Shown here piece after piece: positions 15,320-21,770 of a DNA stretch of 22,714 bases (within the stretch, counting starts at the first letter, position 1; the number at the start of each line of letters is the position of its first letter). The stretch covers positions 1 to 22,714 of the forward strand of contig RGVD01000013.1 in the NCBI GenBank assembly GCA_010027395.1, in the 5' to 3' direction. The notes under the pieces were generated by a model. That model saw nothing but the letters and a program-made list of their open reading frames with translations. It was not told the DNA's origin and made no database searches. The position numbers and the translations under genes were made by a program. Source of the DNA: Bacteroidota bacterium. Lineage in GTDB: Bacteria > Bacteroidota > Bacteroidia > UKL13-3.

Positions 15320-15697
15320 ATGGCTCGTATATCAGGTGTAGATTTACCCAAAAATAAAAGAGGAGAGATAGGTTTAACCTATATCTTTGGCATAGGTCGT
15401 TCGAAAGCAGTTAGAATTTTAGCTGATTGCGGAATTGATGTTGCAAAAAAAGTTCAAGATTGGAACGATGAGGAGTTAAATGCAATTCGTAAGCATATTA
15501 CAGATCATGTAACTGTTGAGGGCGAATTACGTTCAGAAAAGCAATTAAACATCAAACGTTTACTTGACATCGGATGCTACCGTGGACTTCGTCACAGAAA
15601 AGGTCTTCCTGTTCGTGGACAGCGTACTCGAACAAATTCACGTACTAGAAAAGGTAAACGCAAAACAGTTGCGGGTAAAAAGAAAGTTACTAAATAA
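15320..15697 (+). CDS. rpsM: 30S ribosomal protein S13 (uS13)
   Basis: 30S head protein that bridges to the 50S subunit and touches P-site tRNA. It has 125 residues. Motifs are ARISGVDLPKNKRGEIGLTY, FGIGRSKA, RLLDIGCYRGLRHRKGLPVR and GQRTRTNSRTRKGKRKT. The basic tail (GKKKVTK) is normal. It lies 10 bp after rpmJ. Confidence 0.99.
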   Translation: MARISGVDLPKNKRGEIGLTYIFGIGRSKAVRILADCGIDVAKKVQDWNDEELNAIRKHITDHVTVEGELRSEKQLNIKRLLDIGCYRGLRHRKGLPVRGQRTRTNSRTRKGKRKTVAGKKKVTK

Positions 15698-15716
15698 TAA
15701 ATAAAGAACAATAGTA

Positions 15717-16106
15717 ATGGCAGGTTCAAAAAAGACAACAAAAAAACGGAATGTAGTGATTGAAGCACATGGTCAAGTGCACATCAAGGCATCGTTTAAT
15801 AATATAATTATCTCTATAACCAATGCGACTGGTCAAGTTATCTCTTGGGGTTCTGCTGGTAAAATGGGTTTTAGAGGTTCTAAGAAAAATACCCCTTATG
15901 CAGCTCAAACTGCAGCAACAGATGCTGCCAAGGTAGCTGTAGATGCAGGTCTTAAAAAGGTTGATGTATTTGTTAAAGGTCCAGGTTCAGGAAGAGAGAG
16001 TGCAATTCGTACACTTGCTGCAGCTGGTTTAGAAGTACTGTCTATTAAAGATATTACTCCACTTCCTCATAATGGATGTCGTCCTCCAAAGAGCAGAAGA
16101 GTATAA
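15717..16106 (+). CDS. rpsK: 30S ribosomal protein S11 (uS11)
   Basis: Platform protein of the 30S subunit that partners S18 and contacts the mRNA exit. It has 129 residues, complete: HIKASFNNIIISITNATGQV, SAGKMGFRGSKKNTPYAAQ, VKGPGSGRESAIRTLAAAGL and the C-terminal PLPHNGCRPPKSRRV. It is followed by rpsD after 42 bp. Confidence 0.99.
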   Translation: MAGSKKTTKKRNVVIEAHGQVHIKASFNNIIISITNATGQVISWGSAGKMGFRGSKKNTPYAAQTAATDAAKVAVDAGLKKVDVFVKGPGSGRESAIRTLAAAGLEVLSIKDITPLPHNGCRPPKSRRV

Positions 16107-16148
16107 TTACTTATTTATATTTTTTGATAACAGAAGAAAAATAACAAA

Positions 16149-16757
16149 ATGGCAAGATATATAGGTCCTAAAACCAAAATAGCAAGAAGATTCAAAGATC
16201 CTATCTTTGGTCCTGATAAGTCTTATGAAAAAAGACAAACACCTCCAGGTCAGCATGGTATGTCTCGTAAGAGATCAAAGCCAACTGAATATGCTATACA
16301 GTTAGGTGAAAAGCAAAAAGCTAAATATACGTATGGTGTGTTGGAACGTCAGTTTTACAAAACATTTGAGGAAGCAGCACGTAAAAAAGGTGTAACAGGT
16401 GAAAACTTAATGAAGTTCTTAGAAGCCCGTTTAGATAACACTGTTTTTCGTTTAGGTATAGCTAAAACTCGTAGCGCAGCTCGTCAATTGGTTAGTCACA
16501 GACATATTACCGTTAATGGTAAAGTGGTGAACATTTCATCATATGCTTTGAAGCCAGGTGATGTTGTTGGTGTTCGTGAGAAATCAAAAACATTAGAAAC
16601 TATTACTGATTCATTAGCATTAAGTAATAATAAAAAATTCAATTGGGTTAATTGGGATGGTCATTCTATGACGGGTACTTTTGTTTCTTTCCCTGAAAGA
16701 GATCAAATTCCTGAAAATATTAAGGAACAACTAATTGTCGAATTGTATTCTAAATAA
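16149..16757 (+). CDS. rpsD: 30S ribosomal protein S4 (uS4)
   Basis: Primary assembly protein of the 30S body and part of the mRNA entry channel. It has 202 residues, complete. MARYIGPKTKIARRF starts it; PPGQHGMSRKRSK and LGEKQKAKYTYGVLERQF follow; the S4-fold RNA-binding segment is RLDNTVFRLGIAKTRSAARQ, then VSHRHITVNGK. No CxxC zinc motif is present in the N-terminal domain. In E. coli S4 represses the alpha operon; no conserved leader structure is evident here. Confidence 0.99.
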   Translation: MARYIGPKTKIARRFKDPIFGPDKSYEKRQTPPGQHGMSRKRSKPTEYAIQLGEKQKAKYTYGVLERQFYKTFEEAARKKGVTGENLMKFLEARLDNTVFRLGIAKTRSAARQLVSHRHITVNGKVVNISSYALKPGDVVGVREKSKTLETITDSLALSNNKKFNWVNWDGHSMTGTFVSFPERDQIPENIKEQLIVELYSK

Positions 16758-16777
16758 CATTTAATCAAAAACAACAC

Positions 16778-17746
16778 ATGTCTATACTTGCTTTTCATAA
16801 AGAAACTGATTTTTTTGGTCAGTTTGAGTTTCGTCCTTTAGAAAAAGGTTATGGTGTTACTATTGGTAATGCGCTTAGAAGAATCTTATTATCTTCATTA
16901 GAAGGTTATGCAATTACTACACTTAAAATAGCTGGTGTTGAGCATGAATTCTCAACCATAAAAGGTGTAATTGAAGATGTTACTGAAATCGTTTTAAACC
17001 TAAAACAAGTTCGCTTCAAACGCATTGTTGATGGTGTTGAGAACGAAAAAATATATATTAACATCAAAGGTCAAGAGCAATTCCTAGCAGGAGATATTGC
17101 AAAGCATACCAATGCTTTCAAAATATTAAACCCTGACATGGTTATTTGCAAAATGGAATCATCGGTTCATTTAGAAATTGAATTAACTGTTGATAAAGGA
17201 AGAGGTTATGTTCCTGCTGAAGAGAACAAACCAAAAGATTCAGTTTTAGGTTTAATTCCTATTGATTCAATCTTTACTCCCATCAAAAATGTAAAATTCT
17301 CTGTTGATGATTTTCGTGTTGAGCAAAAAACTGACTATGAAAAATTAAATTTAGAGATTATTACAGATGGATCAATTCATCCAGAAGATGCATTAAAAGA
17401 AGCTGCTAAAATTCTAATACAACACTTCATGTTGTTTAGCGATGAATTAATAACTTTAGATACCCAAGTTAAAGAAGTTCACCCTGAAATAGATGAGAAT
17501 CTAATGCAGATGAAGAAAATTCTTAAGACTCCATTATCTGATTTAGATTTATCGGTAAGAGCTTACAATTGTTTGAAAGCTGCTGACATCAAAACCTTAG
17601 GTGAATTAGTTAGCTTTGATATTGCAGACTTATTGAAATTCCGAAATTTCGGTAAGAAATCACTAAGCGAATTGGAAGAATTGGTGCGCGACAAAAATTT
17701 AACTTTTGGAATTGACGTTGCTAAATATAAATTGAACGAAGACTAG
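16778..17746 (+). CDS. rpoA: RNA polymerase alpha subunit, missing about 8 residues near the N-terminus
   Basis: Alpha dimer that nucleates RNA polymerase assembly and contacts DNA and activators. It has 322 residues. The N-terminal domain has FEFRPLEKGYGVTIGNALRRILLSSLEGYAI. The C-terminal domain has LDLSVRAYNCLKAADIKTLG and FRNFGKKSLSELEELV, with the R-x-x-NCLK UP-element/activator surface. Bacteroidota RpoA normally starts M-A/S-IL-x-F-QKPDKVIM-xxxTDF. Here residue F6 is followed directly by HKETDFFG, so QKPDKVIM is missing, and the length is 8 below the usual 330. The reading frame is kept. This removes the first beta strand. The rest looks complete. Confidence 0.97.
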   Translation: MSILAFHKETDFFGQFEFRPLEKGYGVTIGNALRRILLSSLEGYAITTLKIAGVEHEFSTIKGVIEDVTEIVLNLKQVRFKRIVDGVENEKIYINIKGQEQFLAGDIAKHTNAFKILNPDMVICKMESSVHLEIELTVDKGRGYVPAEENKPKDSVLGLIPIDSIFTPIKNVKFSVDDFRVEQKTDYEKLNLEIITDGSIHPEDALKEAAKILIQHFMLFSDELITLDTQVKEVHPEIDENLMQMKKILKTPLSDLDLSVRAYNCLKAADIKTLGELVSFDIADLLKFRNFGKKSLSELEELVRDKNLTFGIDVAKYKLNED

Positions 17747-17821
17747 ATAAATATGGTTGAACGTTGATAGTTGATAAATAACAACTTCATCAATAGACAG
17801 CAAAACTATATACGAATAAAA

Positions 17822-18310
17822 ATGAGACACGGAAATAAAGTAAATAAATTAGGCAGAACTGCCACCCACCGTAAAGCAATGATGGCTAATATGGCTTCAT
17901 CATTGATATTACATAAGCGTATCATGACTACTGCTGCTAAAGCAAAAGAGTTACGTAAATTTGTTGAACCACTTATCACCAAAGCAAAAGAAGATATTAC
18001 TCATAACCGTAGAACTGTATTTGCTTACTTAAAGCAGGGACCTGCCGTTAAAGAATTATTTGGAACTGTAATGACAAAAGTTGGTGACAGACCAGGTGGA
18101 TATACTCGTGTGTTAAAAACCATGAACCGTAAAGGTGACAATGCTGAAATGGCTATTATTGAATTAGTTGATTTTAACGAAGCAATGTTAGCAGCAAAAG
18201 CTACAAAAGGTGCTGCTAAGAAAACTCGTAGAGGTCGTACTAAACCTGCTGAAAAGGTTGTTGAAGCTGCAGAAACATCTGAAACTACTGAAGCACCTTC
18301 TGCTGAATAA
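17822..18310 (+). CDS. rplQ: 50S ribosomal protein L17 (bL17)
   Basis: 50S protein near the exit tunnel, last gene of the cluster. It has 162 residues from the ATG at 17822 (MRHGNKVNKLGRTATHRKAM), the family start; an upstream in-frame start is rejected because it encodes no family sequence. The core ends near ELVDFNE. About 40 residues of low-complexity tail follow, first basic (KGAAKKTRRGRTKPAEK) and then Glu/Thr/Ser-rich (AAETSETTEAPSAE). Such tails are common in Bacteroidota L17. It is followed 20 bp later by an intrinsic terminator. Confidence 0.97.
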   Translation: MRHGNKVNKLGRTATHRKAMMANMASSLILHKRIMTTAAKAKELRKFVEPLITKAKEDITHNRRTVFAYLKQGPAVKELFGTVMTKVGDRPGGYTRVLKTMNRKGDNAEMAIIELVDFNEAMLAAKATKGAAKKTRRGRTKPAEKVVEAAETSETTEAPSAE

Positions 18311-18330
18311 CAATATTATAATAAATTATT

Positions 18331-18359
18331 AAAAGCTCGAACCAGTTCGGGCTTTTTTT
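18331..18359 (+). terminator. Intrinsic terminator after rplQ
   Basis: Stem AAAAGCTCGAA (18331-18341), loop CCAG, TTCGGGCTTTT (18346-18356), with one G-T wobble, running into seven T. It closes the ribosomal superoperon. The remaining 70 bp to trpS are AT-rich, with no confident promoter. Confidence 0.9.
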
Positions 18360-18430
18360 ATGCCATATTACTTGCATTCCTATTTCTAACTTTTTATTTC
18401 ATTTTTTAATCCGTTTTTTTGTAGTTCAGT

Positions 18431-19435
18431 ATGAATAAAGAAATTGTTGTAAGTGGTATCAGGCCTACAGGTAATTTGCATCTAGGGAATTACTTAGGTG
18501 CAATAAAGAATTTTATTAAAATGCAGCATGAATATCAGTGCTTCTTTTTTATTGCAGATTATCACTCACTTACTACGCACCCAAACCCAGCAGATTTGCA
18601 TAGTAATGCCCAACAAGTGATGGCTGAGTACTTGGCTTGTGGTTTGGATCCAGAAGTATGTACCCTTTATATTCAAAGTCATCTTCCTGAGATATCAGAA
18701 TTGTATTTGCTATTAAACATGCATGCATATAAAGGCGAATTAGAAAGAGTAAGTTCTTTTAAAGATAAGGCAAGAACCCAACCTGATAATATCAATGCAG
18801 GTTTGCTTACCTATCCTGTTTTGATGGCTGCAGATATTATTATTCATAAGGCTTTAAAGGTGCCTGTAGGTAAAGATCAGGAGCAACATTTGGAAATGGC
18901 CCGTACTTTTGGTAATAGATTTAATAGGTTTTATAAATCAGAGATTTTCCCTGAGCCATACGCTTTTAATTACGGAACAGAATTGGTGAAAATACCAGGA
19001 CTTTTAGGTGGTGGAAAAATGAGTAAGAGTGATGGTGACGGCAATGTCATTAATTTAATTGACTCCCCTGAAATTATTAGAAAGAAATTTTCCAAAGCGA
19101 TAACTGATACTGGTCCTACAGAGGCCAATTCTGCACCTACCCAAGCTGTTCAGAATTTATTTGATTTGATGAAGACTGTTTCGAGTGAAGATTCATTGAA
19201 TCATTTTACTGACGCTTATGCTTCCTGTAGCATTAGATATGGGGATTTAAAGAAGCAATTAGCAGAAGACATGATTTTATACCTTTCTCCTATAAGAGAG
19301 CGCATCGAAGACATAAAGAACAATAAAGAAGAACTTAATAGAATTGCCAAATTAGGTGCTGAAAAAGCAAGAGAAAGTGCAAATAGAACCATGAAAGAAG
19401 TAAGGGCAGCAGTAGGTTTCAAGTCAATTATTTAA
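18431..19435 (+). CDS. trpS: Tryptophanyl-tRNA synthetase
   Basis: Class I synthetase charging tRNA-Trp. It has 334 residues, complete. The HIGH-like motif is TGNLHLGN at 13-20 and the KMSKS motif is at 196-200. Active-site landmarks include IADYHSLTTHP, PVLMAADIIIHKA and VGKDQEQHLEMAR; the last is the substrate-contacting helix typical of TrpS. The anticodon-binding part includes SIRYGDLKKQLAEDM and GAEKARESANRTMKEVR. It is followed after 2 bp by the HesB-like gene, so the two are likely co-transcribed. Confidence 0.98.
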   Translation: MNKEIVVSGIRPTGNLHLGNYLGAIKNFIKMQHEYQCFFFIADYHSLTTHPNPADLHSNAQQVMAEYLACGLDPEVCTLYIQSHLPEISELYLLLNMHAYKGELERVSSFKDKARTQPDNINAGLLTYPVLMAADIIIHKALKVPVGKDQEQHLEMARTFGNRFNRFYKSEIFPEPYAFNYGTELVKIPGLLGGGKMSKSDGDGNVINLIDSPEIIRKKFSKAITDTGPTEANSAPTQAVQNLFDLMKTVSSEDSLNHFTDAYASCSIRYGDLKKQLAEDMILYLSPIRERIEDIKNNKEELNRIAKLGAEKARESANRTMKEVRAAVGFKSII

Positions 19436-19437
19436 CA

Positions 19438-19737
19438 ATGAATATTATAGAATTTACCTCAAGCGCAAGGGAAGCAATTCTTAATTATAAAGAAACCCTG
19501 CAAATACCAGTTGACCACTTTCTTAGAGTGGGTATAAAACAGAAAAATTCGCAAGATAAAGGACTATTAATAGGATTTGATACAAAAGCAGATACAGATA
19601 GACTTATCGAAAATGATGGTGTTGATCTAATATACCATCCTGGTCAAGCCTTGTTTTTTGCAGGTATGATAATAGATTATAGAGAAAGAGATGGCAAGAA
19701 TGGATTTGTTTTAGTAGAAAATAAAAAGACTACTTAA
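19438..19737 (+). CDS. HesB/IscA-like protein without cysteines
   Basis: Small protein of 99 residues. LRVGIK and the following strands (LLIGFD, LIYHPGQALFFAGMIIDY and NGFVLVE) align with the IscA/HesB fold, whose members hold or deliver Fe-S clusters through three cysteines. Here none of the three is present: the G-G-G-C loop is QKNS, and the C-terminal CGC motif is missing (the chain ends VENKKTT). The protein has no cysteine at all. Fe-S work by the usual mechanism is therefore unlikely, and a structural or regulatory role is possible. It follows trpS after 2 bp and overlaps the 3' end of folE by 8 bp on the other strand. Confidence 0.8.
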   Translation: MNIIEFTSSAREAILNYKETLQIPVDHFLRVGIKQKNSQDKGLLIGFDTKADTDRLIENDGVDLIYHPGQALFFAGMIIDYRERDGKNGFVLVENKKTT

Positions 19738-20428
19738 TCTCCAAGGAAATTAATTTCATCAATTCTTCTCTGGTTTTTGTATCTAAAAACTTACCACTAA
19801 AATCGCTTGTGATAGTGCTGCTAGTGACATCTTGAACACCACGCATAGCTACACACATGTGATCAGCTTCGATGATAACAGCTACATCGTTGGTATGCAA
19901 TGTTTCTCTAAGCATATTTACAATTTGAATGGTCATTCTTTCTTGTACTTGCGGTCTTTGAGCAAAATATCTAACAATGCGGTTTAGTTTCGATAGTCCT
20001 ACAACTTTATCATTTGGAATGTAGGCTACATGAGCTCTGCCAATGATAGGAACAAAATGATGCTCACAAACACTATGAAAAGATATATTCTTTTCGATGA
20101 GCATATTTTTGTAATTGTATTTGTTATCAAACAACTTTACAGAAGGGGCACTGTCTGGATTCAATCCTTTGAACATCTCGGTTACATACATTTTTGCTAC
20201 CCTATTGGGCGTGCCACTTAGACTGTCGTCATTTAAGTCTAATCCCAAAATGAGCATTATTTCTTTGAAATGCTTCTCAATTAGTTCAATTTTTATTTCG
20301 TCATCCAATTCGAAAGCATCCTCGCGGAGTGGTGTTTCCATTGAAAAACTCTCATGGTTATCTTCCATGTCGTCTGTGTTGAGTTTTTTAATTTCCGTTG
20401 TATTCAACGAAGTTACGTTCTGTTTCAT
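19730..20428 (-). CDS. folE: GTP cyclohydrolase I (FolE)
   Basis: Converts GTP to 7,8-dihydroneopterin triphosphate, the first step to folate, tetrahydrobiopterin or queuosine. It has 232 residues. Zinc ligands C121, H124 and C192 (in VCEHHF and HMCVAMRG) and catalytic H123 and H190 are present at the spacing of the E. coli enzyme. The N-terminus overlaps the end of the upstream queD-like gene by 41 bp. A second Met at residue 21 (20368) would avoid the overlap, but the sequence before it (EIKKLNTDD) looks like family sequence, so the longer start is preferred. It is probably translated from the queD mRNA. Confidence 0.96.
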   Translation of the reverse strand: MKQNVTSLNTTEIKKLNTDDMEDNHESFSMETPLREDAFELDDEIKIELIEKHFKEIMLILGLDLNDDSLSGTPNRVAKMYVTEMFKGLNPDSAPSVKLFDNKYNYKNMLIEKNISFHSVCEHHFVPIIGRAHVAYIPNDKVVGLSKLNRIVRYFAQRPQVQERMTIQIVNMLRETLHTNDVAVIIEADHMCVAMRGVQDVTSSTITSDFSGKFLDTKTREELMKLISLEIK

Positions 20429-20798
20429 ATAAAGTTATTTTAATTTTATAAGTATATTCTATTCTGTTTCTAATGAGATTCCAAATGGTAATAGCAAGAT
20501 TTTCAGCAGTTGGATTCAAATTTTTAAATTCAAAAGTGTCTAGGTTTAAATTTTTGTGGTCAAATCTAACTTCTACCTCTTCTTCAATAATTTGCTTCAA
20601 AATCTTTAGATCAAATAAATACCCACTAACGGGATCAATTTCCCCAGTAATGCTGACTATTAATTTATAGTTGTGACCATGGTAATTATCATTGTTACAT
20701 AAACCAAAGAATGCTTTGTTTTCTTCGGATGACCACTCATTGACATGCAATCTATGAGCTGCATTAAAATGACATTCTCTTGATACGGTTAATTCCAT
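20388..20798 (-). CDS. queD: 6-pyruvoyltetrahydropterin synthase / QueD family protein, PTPS-II-like motif
   Basis: Acts on dihydroneopterin triphosphate. Depending on subtype the product is 6-pyruvoyltetrahydropterin or 6-carboxytetrahydropterin, a queuosine precursor. It has 136 residues. Zinc-binding histidines are H15, H40 and H42 and the catalytic cysteine is C34. D80 and H81 (FDHKNL) complete the triad, and E125 (YETERN) anchors the pterin. The Cys-HGH spacing is C-x5-HGH (CNNDNYHGHNY), as in eukaryotic and biopterin-type PTPS; E. coli QueD has C-x3-HGH. The gene symbol is therefore provisional. It is upstream of folE with a 41-bp overlap. Confidence 0.93.
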   Translation of the reverse strand: MELTVSRECHFNAAHRLHVNEWSSEENKAFFGLCNNDNYHGHNYKLIVSITGEIDPVSGYLFDLKILKQIIEEEVEVRFDHKNLNLDTFEFKNLNPTAENLAITIWNLIRNRIEYTYKIKITLYETERNFVEYNGN

Positions 20799-20819
20799 TT
20801 GTTAATAGATTCTAGTTTT

Positions 20820-20849
20820 CAAAGATGATTAAACATCCTACTTTTTCAA
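20820..20849 (-). promoter_or_regulatory. Candidate promoter of queD-folE
   Basis: On the minus strand, TTG (20849-20847), a 19-bp spacer and CATCTTTG (20827-20820), one mismatch from TAnnTTTG. It would start transcription about 15 nt before the queD ATG. The -33 element lies inside the palindrome at 20848-20863. Confidence 0.45.
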
Positions 20850-20863
20850 GGTTCAAGAACCTT
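20848..20863. repeat. Palindrome AAGGTTCAAGAACCTT
   Basis: Two perfect 7-bp arms (AAGGTTC / GAACCTT) around AA, 50-65 bp upstream of the queD start. It overlaps the proposed -33 of the queD promoter, so an operator is possible. No protein is assigned. Confidence 0.5.
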
Positions 20864-20920
20864 TTCCTTATAATTTATAACTTGGAGCTACTTAAATTGT
20901 TTTACATCTTGATATAATCG

Positions 20921-21074
20921 TTAAACAAAAATATTGCTTTATCAAACAAAATAGAGATGGATTGTCTTGAGTTTTGACTTTAATTATCTGTGAAATAGCT
21001 ATTTTAATTTTTTTTTAATTGATTTATAGGAATTTATGTTTTGTTTAAGATTTTGTTTAAAATATTAAACAAAA
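20921..21074. repeat. Repeated TTAAACAAAA motifs in the queD-sigma gap
   Basis: Exact copies of TTAAACAAAA at 20921-20930 and 21065-21074, and of its complement TTTTGTTTAA at 21039-21048 and 21051-21060. A one-mismatch copy, TCAAACAAAA, is at 20942-20951. The pair 21051-21060 / 21065-21074 forms a perfect 10-bp-arm inverted repeat with loop AATA. In the rest of the 342-bp gap I see nothing but AT-rich DNA, the queD promoter and its palindrome. Confidence 0.75.
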
Positions 21075-21081
21075 ATATTTG
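21052..21081 (+). promoter_or_regulatory. Candidate promoter of the sigma factor gene
   Basis: TTTG at 21052-21055, an 18-bp spacer and AATATTTG at 21074-21081, one mismatch from TAnnTTTG. The inverted repeat at 21051-21074 fills the space between the two boxes, so any protein bound there would block or guide the polymerase. Confidence 0.4.
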
Positions 21082-21140
21082 CAAGAATGAAATAAGTAAA
21101 TCACATTTGTTGAATATTTAAAAGCTAAATAATTTAAGTT

Positions 21141-21650
21141 ATGACTCAAATAGAATTTAAAAAGTTAGTAGAAAGAGAAGCTCGAGGTTTAAGATATTAT
21201 GCATATCAGTTAACTCGTAATGTTGAAGACACCAATGATTTGATGCAAGAGACAATGCTTAAGGCCTACACTTACCAGGAAAAATTTGAGGATGGAACCA
21301 ACCTGAAAGGCATCAATAATTATCGTAGAACGCAAAAGCGTAATACTTTTGTTGACCAAACAGATAATGATTACTATTTAGATTCCGTATCTCCATTGGT
21401 GAAAAATCAAGGAGAAATGAAATTTATTATGAAAGATTTGGAAGAAGCCTTAGATAGCTTGCCTTTGAGTTTAAAAAAGCCATTTACTATGAATTTCAAA
21501 GGTTTTAAATATCATGAAATTTCTGAGCTGCTCAATATTCCAATTGGTACAGTCAAGACTAGGATTTTTGTTGCAAGAAGGCAGCTTAGAATGCAGTTAA
21601 GCGATTATGCAAAAGATTATGGACTAAATAAAGTGACAATAAATCAGTAA
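21141..21650 (+). CDS. ECF-type RNA polymerase sigma factor lacking part of region 2
   Basis: Alternative sigma factor that would direct RNA polymerase to a specific regulon. It has 169 residues. The region 2 helix is FKKLVEREARGLRYYAYQLT, followed by DTNDLMQETMLKAYTYQEKF. The region 4 helix-turn-helix is KGFKYHEISELLNIPIGTVKTRIF. Bacteroidota relatives read GTNLK-A/G-WLxTIMxNTF-INNYRR. Here G57 is followed directly by I58 (GTNLKGINNYRR), so about 10 residues of region 2.3/2.4, including the key tryptophan, are missing in frame. DNA melting and -10 recognition may therefore be impaired. No anti-sigma gene is adjacent. A candidate promoter with a large operator-like palindrome lies upstream. 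Confidence 0.93.
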   Translation: MTQIEFKKLVEREARGLRYYAYQLTRNVEDTNDLMQETMLKAYTYQEKFEDGTNLKGINNYRRTQKRNTFVDQTDNDYYLDSVSPLVKNQGEMKFIMKDLEEALDSLPLSLKKPFTMNFKGFKYHEISELLNIPIGTVKTRIFVARRQLRMQLSDYAKDYGLNKVTINQ

Positions 21651-21686
21651 AAAATCCCTAATTTTTAAATTAAATTACTATAGATT

Positions 21687-21715
21687 AGCAGTTCTTTATT
21701 TGAACTGCTTTTTTT
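21687..21715 (+). terminator. Intrinsic terminator after the sigma gene
   Basis: Perfect 8-bp stem AGCAGTTC (21687-21694), loop TTTATTT, GAACTGCT (21702-21709), followed by a T run to 21715. It separates the sigma gene from the secreted protein gene downstream. Confidence 0.9.
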
Positions 21716-21770
21716 ATTTAGTAGTACTAATATTTTTATGTTTTTTTAGTCATATTTGCTTTTTATATCA

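Noticed and set aside
18361..18430. trpS promoter
   Set aside because: Poly-T stretches and TAACTTTT resemble a -7 box, but no -33 element lies at an acceptable distance.
20115..20432. Plus-strand open frames over folE and queD
   Set aside because: They are antisense to two enzymes with intact catalytic residues and have no family features.
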